Shown here: piece by piece, positions 16,615-25,738 of the stretch
Numbering within the stretch: position 1 is the first letter of the stretch
How the letters are laid out: every line of letters begins with the position of its first letter
Assembly (NCBI GenBank): GCA_029289235.1
Contig: JARFTZ010000054.1
Span: 1-38,008 of the forward strand
DNA: 38,008 bases
Reading direction: 5' to 3'
From: Gammaproteobacteria bacterium
GTDB lineage: Bacteria > Pseudomonadota > Gammaproteobacteria > Burkholderiales > Rhodocyclaceae
Translations under genes and position numbers: made by a program
Notes under the pieces: model-generated
What the model saw: the letters and a program-made list of their open reading frames with translations, nothing else
Database searches by the model: none
What the model was told of the DNA's origin: nothing

Positions 16615-16629
16615 CACGTTACCAACGTG
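16615..16629. promoter_or_regulatory. Palindromic operator candidate upstream of olsB
   Basis: A perfect inverted repeat, CACGTT-ACC-AACGTG, is centred about 52 bases before the olsB start codon. The 6-3-6 symmetry is what a dimeric repressor or activator would bind. A possible -10 element (TAAAGT on the minus strand, 16602-16607) lies just downstream of it in the direction of olsB. The cognate regulator is unknown. Confidence 0.45.
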
Positions 16630-16673
16630 TTGCGCCGAAATTACGGTTCGATTGATCCGGCAAGCCGTGAATG

Positions 16674-16705
16674 AAAAAAAGCCGGGGCGTTTTCGCCGCC
16701 CCGGC
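16674..16705 (-). terminator. Rho-independent terminator of the DUF465 gene
   Basis: Read on the minus strand, GCCGGGGCG and CGCCCCGGC form a perfect 9-bp stem (16681-16689 with 16697-16705) followed by seven T (complement of 16674-16680). It ends the transcript coming from 16950 and separates it from the downstream olsB operon. Confidence 0.93.
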
Positions 16706-16734
16706 AGAGGTTCTCTTTGAAGTGATCAGGCCGT

Positions 16735-16950
16735 TCAGGCCGGGATGTCCGGAACCAGCATTTTTTCGAGCTGGTAGATCTTGTCCTTGATTGCCAGTTT
16801 GCGTTTCTTGAGTCGCTGGACCAGCAACTGATCCTGGTTCGGCAACGGTGTGGCGGCGAGATGTTCGATGATCAGATTGAGATCCCGGTGCTCGACATGA
16901 AGCTCGTTGAGCGTGGCCCGGGCGTCGGCGGTTTCTGTTTCGGTCAGCAT
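16735..16950 (-). CDS. DUF465 (YdcH-type) small protein
   Basis: A 71-residue protein, MLTETETADARATLNELHVE and onward, ending QLEKMLVPDIPA. Its middle, HRDLNLIIEHLAATPLPNQDQLLVQRLKKRKLAIKDKIYQLE, is the two-helix DUF465 pattern (PF04325): H-x2-L-x3-I, then LKKRKLxLKDxI. The family is common in proteobacteria, predicted to be a helical hairpin, and without a clear function. An AGAGGA lies 12 bases upstream of the ATG, a rather long spacing. The gene ends in its own strong terminator. Confidence 0.85.
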   Translation of the reverse strand: MLTETETADARATLNELHVEHRDLNLIIEHLAATPLPNQDQLLVQRLKKRKLAIKDKIYQLEKMLVPDIPA

Positions 16951-17006
16951 CGTTCTGGATCCTCTGGCAAGGTTGTATATGACCACCGCAGCGGCCAATT
17001 CAGCGG

Positions 17007-17336
17007 CTAACTCAGTAGAGCCTGCAATCCCCATAACGCGACCATCCCCAGGATCACAGTCCACAACGCGCTCCGCGTTTTCCAGGCGACCAGCACGGCG
17101 AAGGTGGCGGCCAGCAGGCGCGGAGGGTCGAAGGCAATGGTAGGCGCTCCCCCGGGAAAAAACAACGCGGGCGTGATGATCGCGGTGAGTACCGCCGGCG
17201 GGACGTAGAGCAGGGCGTGCTTGAGCCAGTTGGGCAGTTCGAAACGCGCGATCAGCGCGATCGGCACGAAGCGCAGGGTGAAGTTGATGGCGCCGATGAC
17301 GATGATCAGCAGCCAGGCGATCAGTTCTTCTTCCAC
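17007..17336 (-). CDS. azlD: AzlD family branched-chain amino acid transport subunit
   Basis: A 109-residue, very hydrophobic protein with four membrane segments, reading from a GTG start as VEEELIAWLLIIVIGAINFT, then RFVPIALIARFELPNWLKHALLYVPPAVLTAIITPALFF. This is the AzlD pattern (PF05437): small partner of AzlC in export of branched-chain amino acids across the inner membrane. The GTG at 17336 lies inside the end of azlC (16-base overlap) with GGAG five bases upstream, which argues for translational coupling and fixes the start. Confidence 0.88.
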   Translation of the reverse strand: MEEELIAWLLIIVIGAINFTLRFVPIALIARFELPNWLKHALLYVPPAVLTAIITPALFFPGGAPTIAFDPPRLLAATFAVLVAWKTRSALWTVILGMVALWGLQALLS

Positions 17337-18019
17337 AGTTTCTCCGAGGCAAGACCCGCGAGGATGCCGACGCCGGTCGCGGCGATCAGGTTCAGCTTCA
17401 ACGGCAGGTTCAGCGCGACCGAAGCAATGCCGCCGGCGAGCGCCGCGTGGAGCATCGCGGGGCGGGTGATCACCGGCACCACGACGGCGATGAAGGTGAG
17501 CGGCAGGATGAAGTCCATCGACCAGCCCGACGGGATCAGGCTGCCGAGCAGGATTCCGGCGAGGCCGGCCAGTTGCCAGCACAGCCAGATGGCGAAGGAG
17601 ATTCCGAAAAGGTACCAGTGACGATGCCGCGGGTCGCCTTTCTCCATGTAACGCATGAGACCGAGCGCGTAGGCCTGGTCGGTCATCATGTAGGCCAGAA
17701 GCACTTGCCACTTCCGGTTGAGCGTGCGCAGCGACGGGCCGATCGAGGTGGCGTAGATCATGAAGCGCAGGTTCATGATGGTGGCCGTGGCGATGATCAC
17801 CAGCAGCGGAGCGCCGCTGCCGTACAACTGGGAGGTGATGATCTGCGCCGACCCGGTGAAGATGATCCAGTTCATCGAGAACGCCTGCCACGGGGTCAGG
17901 CCGGCCGCCAGGGCGGCGGCACCGCAGATCAGGCCGAAGGGCACGATGCCCATGATGAGCGGCACGAAATCGCGAACGCCGGCGATGAACTCGGTTCGCG
18001 CTTCGGAGTGTTGCTGCAT
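17321..18019 (-). CDS. azlC: AzlC family branched-chain amino acid permease
   Basis: A 232-residue membrane protein of the AzlC family (PF03591): FVPLIMGIVPFGLICGAAAL (residues about 19-38), FTGSAQIITSQLY, TATIMNLRFMIYATSIGPSL and MMTDQAYAL are typical. With AzlD it forms the branched-chain amino acid exporter (AzlCD, YgaZH in E. coli). The start at 18019 (MQQHSEARTEF) is chosen by family length; no Shine-Dalgarno sequence is obvious, and an upstream frame extension would run into greB. Divergent from greB with 82 bases between the start codons. Confidence 0.9.
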   Translation of the reverse strand: MQQHSEARTEFIAGVRDFVPLIMGIVPFGLICGAAALAAGLTPWQAFSMNWIIFTGSAQIITSQLYGSGAPLLVIIATATIMNLRFMIYATSIGPSLRTLNRKWQVLLAYMMTDQAYALGLMRYMEKGDPRHRHWYLFGISFAIWLCWQLAGLAGILLGSLIPSGWSMDFILPLTFIAVVVPVITRPAMLHAALAGGIASVALNLPLKLNLIAATGVGILAGLASEKLWKKN

Positions 18020-18101
18020 GGTACGGCGAGGGAGATAGAATGAAGGCCTCGATTCTACTCCCAGAACAACGTTCCATTCTTGCTGCTGTCTGCTGATTAC
18101 C

Positions 18102-18665
18102 ATGAACAAGGCCTTTATTCGCGAAACCGACGAGGACGAGGACGAGGGGGCCGAACAGGCGCCCAGCCTGCCGCAGGGAACCCGCAACTACATCACGCCG
18201 GGCGGGTATGCGCGCATCAAGGACGAGCTTGACCAGTTGCTCCGCGTCGAACGTCCGCATATCGTGGAGGTCGTGCACTGGGCGGCCTCGAACGGCGACC
18301 GCTCCGAGAACGGCGATTACCTCTACGGCAAGAAGCGCCTGCGCGAGATCGACCGGCGCATCCGTTTCCTGACCAAGCGGCTGGATCTGGCCGAGGTCGT
18401 CGATCCGGCAACCCGGCAGGAGAGTTGCGACCAGGTGTTCTTTGGCGCGACGGTGACTGTTTGCGACGAGTCGGGCGATGAGCAAACCTACCAGATCGTC
18501 GGCGTCGACGAAACCGATTTCTCGCGTAATCGGATCAGCTGGGTGTCGCCGCTGGCCCGGGCGCTGATCCGTTCCCGTGAAGGTGATCAGGTGCGCTTCC
18601 AGAGTCCGGCCGGGTGGCGCGAGATCGAGGTGGTGAGCGTCGCTTACGTGACCATCGATCCCTGA
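18102..18665 (+). CDS. greB: Transcription elongation factor GreB
   Basis: A 187-residue GreA/GreB family protein that binds the secondary channel of RNA polymerase and stimulates cleavage of backtracked RNA. The N-terminal coiled coil (about residues 28-98, beginning YITPGGYARIKDELDQLL) carries the acidic tip NGDRSENGDYLYGKKRLREID, the catalytic Asp/Glu region; the C-terminal FKBP-like domain contains SWVSPLARALI. The YGKKRLREIDRRIRFL block is GreB rather than GreA. An acidic insert (DEDEDEGAEQ, about residues 10-19) precedes the coiled coil. A possible -10 hexamer TAGAAT is at 18036-18041. Confidence 0.94.
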   Translation: MNKAFIRETDEDEDEGAEQAPSLPQGTRNYITPGGYARIKDELDQLLRVERPHIVEVVHWAASNGDRSENGDYLYGKKRLREIDRRIRFLTKRLDLAEVVDPATRQESCDQVFFGATVTVCDESGDEQTYQIVGVDETDFSRNRISWVSPLARALIRSREGDQVRFQSPAGWREIEVVSVAYVTIDP

Positions 18666-18700
18666 TTCAGGTCGACGGGGACTCCGGCTGGGGATACGTT

Positions 18701-18706
18701 TATAAT
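18701..18706 (+). promoter_or_regulatory. Promoter -10 element for the GDT1-family gene
   Basis: A perfect TATAAT hexamer, 82 bases before the start codon. No good -35 hexamer is found at 16-18 bases upstream. The resulting leader (about 18713-18787) was inspected for a Mn2+ (yybP-ykoY) riboswitch because GDT1-family genes often carry one, but the conserved parts are not seen. Confidence 0.5.
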
Positions 18707-18787
18707 GCGCGCCTTCATCGGGGAGGCGGCAGCGTCTTTTCAAGCGGGTGTCATCGCGTGCGTCTTCCCACCCAAGGAAATCAACCC

Positions 18788-19363
18788 ATGGACGCATTTC
18801 TCGTTTCGACAGGCATCGTTGCCCTGGCCGAAATCGGTGACAAGACTCAGTTGCTGGCCTTCATCCTCGCGGCGAAGTTTCGCCGTCCGACGCCGATCAA
18901 TGTCGGGATTCTGCTGGCAACACTGATCAACCACGGTTTTGCCGGCGCAATCGGTTCCTGGCTGACATCGCTGGTGGCGCCGGGCGTGATGCGCTGGGTA
19001 CTCGGAGTTTCCTTCATCGGGATGGCACTGTGGACGCTCGTTCCCGACAAGTTCGACGAGAACGAGGCGCGGCTTGCGCGGTTCGGCGTGCTGGGAACGA
19101 CGATCGTGGCGTTCTTCTGCGCCGAAATGGGCGACAAGACGCAAATTGCCACCGTTGCCCTCTCTGCGCAGTACAAGGCCTTTCTCCCCGTCGTGGCCGG
19201 AACGACGTTGGGGATGATGATCGCCAACGTCCCGGCGGTCATCCTTGGCAACCGGATCGCCAACCGGATTCCGGTTCGCCTGGTGCATGCCATCGCGGCG
19301 GCGATCTTCGCGATTCTTGGGGTGGCGACTCTTGCCGGGGTTGGCGAGGGCCTCGGGTTCTGA
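18788..19363 (+). CDS. TMEM165/GDT1 family (UPF0016) cation transporter
   Basis: A 191-residue membrane protein with six helices in two homologous halves, each with the family motif E-x-G-D-K-T/S: AEIGDKTQLLAFILAAKF (about residues 14-31) and AEMGDKTQIATVALSAQY (about 113-130). The two acidic motifs form the cation site. Bacterial members such as MneA export Mn2+; eukaryotic ones move Ca2+/Mn2+. Manganese export is thus likely but not proven here. The start at 18788 gives MDAFLVSTGIVALAEIGDKT, the canonical beginning. It is monocistronic, ending near a hairpin at 19373-19394. Confidence 0.92.
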   Translation: MDAFLVSTGIVALAEIGDKTQLLAFILAAKFRRPTPINVGILLATLINHGFAGAIGSWLTSLVAPGVMRWVLGVSFIGMALWTLVPDKFDENEARLARFGVLGTTIVAFFCAEMGDKTQIATVALSAQYKAFLPVVAGTTLGMMIANVPAVILGNRIANRIPVRLVHAIAAAIFAILGVATLAGVGEGLGF

Positions 19364-19372
19364 ACGAGCAAA

Positions 19373-19394
19373 GCCACGCCGGGGGGGGCGTGGC
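19373..19394. terminator. Possible bidirectional terminator between convergent genes
   Basis: A perfect 8-bp stem, GCCACGCC (19373-19380) with GGCGTGGC (19387-19394), has a loop of six G. It sits between the convergent GDT1-family and glpK stops. Only a short T-run (three T) follows on the minus side and none on the plus side, so termination efficiency is uncertain. Confidence 0.5.
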
Positions 19395-19420
19395 CGAATC
19401 GATGCGGAGTGCCGGTTGCG

Positions 19421-20953
<1,533 letters not shown>

Positions 20954-22570
20954 CTATGCCGCGTGTTCTGCAAAATACTCGTCGAACTTGGTCTGGGCCT
21001 GGTCCTCGAAGAGAATTTCGCAGGCCTCCATCAGGCCTTCCGCCCGGCGAATATCCTCTTTCCGCACGACAAGAGCAATCTTCGAGCGCCGGCGCAGGAA
21101 ATCATCCAGCTTGGTAATCATTTCCTGCTGCTTGGCGAGGCGTATTTCACAGCGGAGGTAGTCGGTGCCCTTGATCAGGATCTCTGCCTGGCGCGGATCC
21201 TCGCGGATGTCGGCCAGCAGTTCCAGAGCTTGCCGGTCGTAACGCCGCCACAGGCGCTGGCTGAGTTGCTCGATTGCGTCGGGCGAGGTGTAACCGTCGA
21301 GATTCATCTGCTTCGCCTGCTGCATGTACTCGTCGTACACCGAGCGATGCGGCTCGCCGTACCACTTGTAGTCGGGGTTGTCGAGACGTATCCCCATCGC
21401 GGACACGTAGCCGGCGACCTCGTTGCCGACGTTGACGCAATCGGTCAGCTTGCCGCCGAAGATGCTGATGTGCGCCGTTTCGTTGCTGATGTCGATTTCG
21501 TGCTTGCGCGACATCTGCAGCCAGTCGCGCTCGTTTCCCTTGCCGTTGCCCGTTCCGACGACCAGAGGCCGGACGCCGCAGCGCTCGGCGATGATGTCCT
21601 CGCGCGTGAGCGGCTTCTTCAGGTTGAGGCGTTTGTTGATGTTGTCCAGCACGAACAGGCGATCTTCTTCCGTCACTTCGCTGAACGGCGATTCAGTGCG
21701 CGTATCCGTCGTTCCAACGCACGTGCGAACGCCCATCGGGATGACGAAGAACAGGCGGCCGTCATCGGCGAAGAAGGTCAGCACGCGGTGGCTTTTCGTT
21801 ATCTGCGGAACGATCAGGTGGATGCCTTTCGAGAAGACATGCCGGTGCGCGGTCTTTTCGCCGGTCTTCTGGTTGTGTTCGTCGACGAACGGCCCCGCGG
21901 CGTTGATCAGCACCTTCGAACGGATCTCGAACTCGCGGCCGGACATGCCGTCGCGCGCCCGGGTGATCCAGATGCCGTTTTCGCGACGGGCGCCGAGCGA
22001 TTCGACATAGTTGGCGGCGATGCAGCCGCGATCCATCGCCGAGCGGATGAACTGAAAGACGAAGCGCGCGTCGTTGTCGTGCAGGTAGGCATCGGAATAC
22101 TCGAAGCCACCGTAGAAATTGTCGGTGCGAATGACCGGTTCCTCGGCATTGACCGTGCGCCGCGGCAGCCAGCGCGGGGTTTGCGTGAAGCCGCGGCCGA
22201 AGAACCAGTAGAGCCAGGTGCCGAGCCAGATGAAGCGCGGGGGGAAGCGGAATCCCTTTTCGATCGTCGAGTAGAAGCGGATTTCCTTGACCCGCGACGG
22301 GTAGTTCTCCATCAAGTGGTTGCGGCTCTTGCACAATCCCCAGACGAGTCCGAAATCATTGCTTTCCAGGTACTTGATGCCGCCCCAGGCCAGGTTGCTC
22401 GACTGTTGACTGGTGAACCCGGCGAAATCGCGCTGGTCGATCAGCGCGACGCGCGCACTTTTGCCGGAAAGGGCTGCGGCGGAAACGGCTCCATTGATGC
22501 CGCCGCCGATGATCAGTGCGTCGAATACGTCCTGGTCGAGTTTGTTGATATTGCTGTCACGGAGTCTCAT
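20954..22570 (-). CDS. glpD: Aerobic glycerol-3-phosphate dehydrogenase
   Basis: A 538-residue FAD-dependent, membrane-associated dehydrogenase oxidising sn-glycerol-3-phosphate to dihydroxyacetone phosphate and passing electrons to quinone. The FAD-binding ALIIGGGINGAV (about residues 18-29) is followed by SSNLAWGGIKYLE, FFADDGRLFFVIPM and GTTDT. The start at 22570 (MRLRDSNINK) is preferred because the longer frame runs through the GlpR-like operators; there is no strong Shine-Dalgarno sequence. First gene of glpD-glpK; divergent from the glpR gene 181 bases away. Confidence 0.95.
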   Translation of the reverse strand: MRLRDSNINKLDQDVFDALIIGGGINGAVSAAALSGKSARVALIDQRDFAGFTSQQSSNLAWGGIKYLESNDFGLVWGLCKSRNHLMENYPSRVKEIRFYSTIEKGFRFPPRFIWLGTWLYWFFGRGFTQTPRWLPRRTVNAEEPVIRTDNFYGGFEYSDAYLHDNDARFVFQFIRSAMDRGCIAANYVESLGARRENGIWITRARDGMSGREFEIRSKVLINAAGPFVDEHNQKTGEKTAHRHVFSKGIHLIVPQITKSHRVLTFFADDGRLFFVIPMGVRTCVGTTDTRTESPFSEVTEEDRLFVLDNINKRLNLKKPLTREDIIAERCGVRPLVVGTGNGKGNERDWLQMSRKHEIDISNETAHISIFGGKLTDCVNVGNEVAGYVSAMGIRLDNPDYKWYGEPHRSVYDEYMQQAKQMNLDGYTSPDAIEQLSQRLWRRYDRQALELLADIREDPRQAEILIKGTDYLRCEIRLAKQQEMITKLDDFLRRRSKIALVVRKEDIRRAEGLMEACEILFEDQAQTKFDEYFAEHAA

Positions 22571-22584
22571 TGATATGCGCCAAT

Positions 22585-22604
22585 ATGTTCGAAGTGGTTC
22601 GAAG
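22585..22604. promoter_or_regulatory. GlpR-like operator, promoter-distal
   Basis: Contains the half-site ATGTTCGA found in E. coli GlpR operators, followed by a second TTCGAA ten bases on (TTCGAAGTGGTTCGAA). It lies 15 bases in front of the glpD start codon. It is not a full palindrome of the E. coli type. Confidence 0.5.
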
Positions 22605-22620
22605 AGTTCTAAATCGAACT
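22605..22620. promoter_or_regulatory. GlpR-like operator, middle
   Basis: An inverted repeat AGTTC-TAAATC-GAACT. The GAAC/GTTC arms and spacing are those of GlpR-type operators. It is downstream of the -10 element (22623-22628, minus strand), where bound repressor would block transcription start. Confidence 0.55.
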
Positions 22621-22622
22621 TA

Positions 22623-22628
22623 ATTGTA
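22623..22628 (-). promoter_or_regulatory. Putative -10 element of glpD
   Basis: TACAAT on the minus strand (5/6 match to TATAAT). The 17-bp-spaced -35 position (22646-22651) is a poor match and lies inside the strongest GlpR-like operator, consistent with a repressed promoter. Confidence 0.45.
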
Positions 22629-22635
22629 GCCAATT

Positions 22636-22653
22636 ATGTTTTATAACGAACAT
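22636..22653. promoter_or_regulatory. GlpR-like operator, overlapping the glpD -35 region
   Basis: ATGTTTTATAACGAACAT, an 18-bp near-palindrome differing at two positions from the known E. coli GlpR operator form ATGTTCGATAACGAACAT. It lies between divergent glpD and glpR, so it may serve both repression of glpDK and autoregulation. Confidence 0.72.
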
Positions 22654-22751
22654 ATTTTCTTTCCTGGCAACGAAGGCGGCTCGGTGGGCGGCGTCTGTCA
22701 GGTTACAATTTGCGTCACAAACATGTATATAGTGGTCAGGGGGGGCGTTTC

Positions 22752-23552
22752 ATGAAGAGTCGAATTTCGCAAACGAATCTTTCGCCGAGGCATTTCGAAA
22801 TCATCGAGATGGCAAAACGCAACGGCTTCCTGTCGACGGAGGAGCTGAGCAGGACACTCGGGGTTACTGTGCAGACGATCCGGCGTGACATCAACGAATT
22901 GTGCGAACAGGGCATGTTGCGGCGATACCACGGCGGAGCCGGCCTGGCGTCGAGCGTGCAGAACGTCGATTATCCGACGCGGCAGGTGCTGAACCACGAA
23001 GAGAAGATTCGCATCGCGCGCATGGTGGCGGATTACATCCCGGACAACGCCTCGCTGTTCATCAACATCGGGACGACCACCGAGGAAGTGGCCAAGGCGC
23101 TGCGTGACCACAAGAATTTGCGGGTGATCACCAACAACCTGAACGTGGCCAACGTCCTTTGTGACAATCCGAGTTTCGAGGTCATCGTGGCTGGGGGCGT
23201 GGTGCGTAGCGACCGCGGCGTCATCGGCGAATCGACGATCGATTTCGTGCGCCAGTTCAAGGTCGACTTCGGCATCATCGGCATTTCCGGGATCGACGAG
23301 GACGGTACGCTGCTCGATTTCGACTACCGCGAGGTGCGCGTGGCGCAGGCGATCATCGAGAACGCGCGGCAGGTGGTGCTGGTGACCGATCATACGAAGT
23401 TCAGTTGCAATCCGATGGTCCGCTTGTGCCACATTTCGGATATCGATGTCCTGTTTACGGATTGCCAGCCGCCGGAAAGCATTCTGGTCGAACTGGGCAA
23501 GGCGAAGGTCGAATTGCACGTCAGCGAGGCAGGCGCGGAGCCCTCTGCCTGA
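22752..23552 (+). CDS. glpR: DeoR family repressor of glycerol-3-phosphate metabolism
   Basis: A 266-residue DeoR-family repressor. The N-terminal winged helix (about residues 10-62) reads RHFEIIEMAKRNGFLSTEEL, then LGVTVQTIRRDINELCEQG and RYHGGA; the C-terminal sugar-phosphate (ISOCOT-fold) sensor has NIGTTTEEVAKAL, VITNNLNVA, GGVVRSDRGVIGES and DFDYREV. It is expected to release DNA when glycerol-3-phosphate binds. GlpR identity rests on family match plus its divergent position beside glpD-glpK and the operator-like sites. The ATG at 22752 follows a run of seven G; an upstream TTG in frame is less likely. Confidence 0.92.
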   Translation: MKSRISQTNLSPRHFEIIEMAKRNGFLSTEELSRTLGVTVQTIRRDINELCEQGMLRRYHGGAGLASSVQNVDYPTRQVLNHEEKIRIARMVADYIPDNASLFINIGTTTEEVAKALRDHKNLRVITNNLNVANVLCDNPSFEVIVAGGVVRSDRGVIGESTIDFVRQFKVDFGIIGISGIDEDGTLLDFDYREVRVAQAIIENARQVVLVTDHTKFSCNPMVRLCHISDIDVLFTDCQPPESILVELGKAKVELHVSEAGAEPSA

Positions 23553-23601
23553 TCCGGCCGTTCCCGGCGATCGTCGGGCCGGTGATGTGCTCCGGTCTGG
23601 C

Positions 23602-23629
23602 CTTGAAATCCGCAACGGAAACCCCATGT
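23602..23629 (+). promoter_or_regulatory. Heat-shock (sigma-32) promoter of htpG
   Basis: CTTGAAA (23602-23608), a 13-base spacer, then CCCCATGT (23622-23629). This matches the RpoH consensus CTTGAAA-N(13-14)-CCCCATnT at every defined base. It is located 86 bases before the htpG start codon, on the right strand, so htpG is expected to be heat-inducible. Confidence 0.93.
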
Positions 23630-23715
23630 AGCCTCGGCTCGCAGGTCGCCGGCGCGTGCGCCGCGCTGCGCAATTATCACCAATCCCGGTAAATCAACGT
23701 TTTACGGAGTTATTC

Positions 23716-25623
23716 ATGGGCGCCAACAAGGAAACCCTCGGCTTTCAGGCTGAAGTCAAGCAACTGCTGCACTTGATGATCCACTCGCTGTACAGCAACA
23801 AGGAGATTTTTCTGCGCGAGTTGATCTCGAATGCTTCCGACGCCTGTGACAAGCTGCGTTTCGAGGCCTTGAACAATCCGGCGCTGTATGGCGACGATTC
23901 GGAACTGAAGATCCGTTTGTCCTTCGACAAGGAGGCGCGCACGCTGACCATCTCGGACAATGGCATCGGCCTTTCGCGCGAGGAGGCCGTCGAACACCTC
24001 GGCACGATCGCCAAGTCCGGCACGCGCGAGTTCTTCTCGGCGCTGACCGGCGACCAGGCCAAGGATGCGCACCTGATCGGCCAGTTCGGCGTCGGGTTTT
24101 ACTCCTCGTTCATCGTTGCCGACAAGGTGACGGTGATTTCCCGTCGGGCCGGGCTGGAGGCCACTCAGGCGGTGCGCTGGGAATCGGCCGGCGAAGGCGA
24201 TTTCAGCGTGGAGATGGTCGAGAAGGCCGGGCGCGGCACGGACGTCGTCCTTCATCTCCGTGACGGGGAAGACGAGTTCCTGTCGAACTGGAAGCTGCGC
24301 CAGATCGTGCGAAAATACTCCGACCACATCACCCTGCCGATCCTGATGAAGAAGGAGACGTGGGACGAGGAGAAGAAGGAGCAGGTCGTCACCGACGAGG
24401 ACGAGACGATCAACCAGGCCTCCGCGCTGTGGGCCCGGCCGAAGTCGGAGATCAGCGACGAGCAGTACAAGGAGTTCTACAAGCACGTCGCGCACGACTT
24501 CGAGGAGCCGCTCGCCTACATCCACGCCAAGGTCGAAGGCAAGCAGGAATACACCCAGCTCCTGTACGTTCCGCAGCGTGCCCCGTTTGATCTGTGGGAC
24601 CGCAATGCGCGCCACGGCGTGAAGCTTTACGTGCGCCGCGTGTTCATCATGGACGATGCCGAACAGCTGATGCCCTTGTACCTGCGTTTCGTGCGCGGGG
24701 TTGTCGATTCGAATGACCTGCCGCTCAACGTTTCGCGCGAGATCCTGCAGGAGTCGAAAGACATCGAGACGATCCGCGGCGGTTGCGTAAAGAAGGTGCT
24801 TTCGATGCTCGAATCGATGGCTGACAGCGAGGATGCCGCCGAGAAGGAGAAGTACGGCAAGTTCTGGACCGAGTTCGGCCGCGTGCTCAAGGAAGGTGTC
24901 GGCGAGGACTTCGCCAACAAGGAGCGCATCGCCAAGCTGCTGCGCTTCGCCTCGACTCAGTCCGATACGCCCGACGAAACCGTGTCGCTGGCCGATTACG
25001 TCGCGCGCATGAAGGAAGGGCAGGAGAAGATCTACTACGTCACCGCCGAAACCTTCACCGCCGCGAAGAACAGCCCGCACCTCGAAATCTTCCGCAAGAA
25101 GGGCATCGAAGTGCTGCTGCTCTCCGACCGCGTCGATGAATGGGTCACCGGCCACCTGACCGAGTTCGACGGCAAGCAGTTGCAGTCCGTCGCCAAGGGC
25201 GGCCTCGATCTCGGCAAGCTGGAGGATGAAGCCGAGAAAAAGGAAGCCGAACAGGCCGCCGACGAGTTCAAGGAATTGCTGGAAAAGATCAAGACATCGC
25301 TCGGCGAGAGGATCAAGGAAGTGCGCGTGACGCATCGCCTGACCGATTCGCCGTCGTGCATCGTTGCCGACGAGCACGACATGGGCGGCAACCTGGCGCG
25401 CATCCTCAAGGCGGCCGGGCAGAAGGCGCCGGAGATGAAGCCGATCCTCGAGATCAATCCAAAGCACCCGGCCGTGCAACGCCTGAAGTATGAGGAAGCC
25501 CGCTTCGACGACTGGGCCAATCTGCTGCTCGAACAGGCGACCCTGGCCGAAGGCGGCACGCTGGAAGATCCGGCCGGCTTCGTCAAGCGCATCAATGACC
25601 TGATGCTGGCGCTGACGAAATAA
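23716..25623 (+). CDS. htpG: Chaperone HtpG (Hsp90)
   Basis: A 635-residue Hsp90-family ATPase chaperone, cytoplasmic. The N-terminal ATP-binding domain carries the GHKL motifs: [15 protein letters not shown] (about residues 35-49), [12 protein letters not shown] (about 81-92), [13 protein letters not shown] and [17 protein letters not shown] (about 122-138). The middle domain has [10 protein letters not shown] and [11 protein letters not shown], and a C-terminal dimerisation domain completes it; the length is as in E. coli (624) plus a few residues. The ATG at 23716 has GGAG six bases upstream. The heat-shock promoter precedes it. Confidence 0.98.
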   Translation: MGANKETLGFQAEVKQLLHLMIHSLYSNKEIFLRELISNASDACDKLRFEALNNPALYGDDSELKIRLSFDKEARTLTISDNGIGLSREEAVEHLGTIAKSGTREFFSALTGDQAKDAHLIGQFGVGFYSSFIVADKVTVISRRAGLEATQAVRWESAGEGDFSVEMVEKAGRGTDVVLHLRDGEDEFLSNWKLRQIVRKYSDHITLPILMKKETWDEEKKEQVVTDEDETINQASALWARPKSEISDEQYKEFYKHVAHDFEEPLAYIHAKVEGKQEYTQLLYVPQRAPFDLWDRNARHGVKLYVRRVFIMDDAEQLMPLYLRFVRGVVDSNDLPLNVSREILQESKDIETIRGGCVKKVLSMLESMADSEDAAEKEKYGKFWTEFGRVLKEGVGEDFANKERIAKLLRFASTQSDTPDETVSLADYVARMKEGQEKIYYVTAETFTAAKNSPHLEIFRKKGIEVLLLSDRVDEWVTGHLTEFDGKQLQSVAKGGLDLGKLEDEAEKKEAEQAADEFKELLEKIKTSLGERIKEVRVTHRLTDSPSCIVADEHDMGGNLARILKAAGQKAPEMKPILEINPKHPAVQRLKYEEARFDDWANLLLEQATLAEGGTLEDPAGFVKRINDLMLALTK

Positions 25624-25632
25624 TGGATGGAG

Positions 25633-25713
25633 AATCGCCCCTGGCTTTGTCGACTTCGCCTCGCCGTGCTACAGCACTGTCTTCGGCTCGTCTTCGCGCC
25701 ACGGGCGATTTTT
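25633..25713. repeat. Long imperfect hairpin element after htpG (possible terminator or dispersed repeat)
   Basis: Outer arms AATCGCCC (25633-25640) and GGGCGATT (25703-25710) pair perfectly and are extended by GGC/GCC inside; T residues 25709-25713 follow. The roughly 60-base interior can fold again around GCCG and GTGC/GCAC (near 25662-25687). It lies between the htpG stop and the deoxyinosine glycosylase start. It has the look of a dispersed intergenic element rather than a simple terminator, but only one copy is seen here. Confidence 0.5.
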
Positions 25714-25738
25714 GAGGCGTCGTAAGCCCGGAAACGCC

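Noticed and set aside
16571-16680. Pho box upstream of the ornithine-lipid operon
   Set aside because: No CTGTCAT-type direct repeats at 11-base spacing; only the CACGTT/AACGTG palindrome was found.
18707-18787. Mn2+ (yybP-ykoY) riboswitch in front of the GDT1-family gene
   Set aside because: The genomic context fits and GGGGAG is present, but the rest of the conserved core and the required helices could not be matched.
17007-18797. 596-codon minus-strand frame covering azlD and running through azlC and greB
   Set aside because: Only its last 109 residues are a real protein (AzlD); upstream it is out of frame with azlC and antisense to greB.
23710-25479. 589-codon open frame antisense to htpG
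   Set aside because: Shadow of the htpG codon pattern with no recognisable domain.
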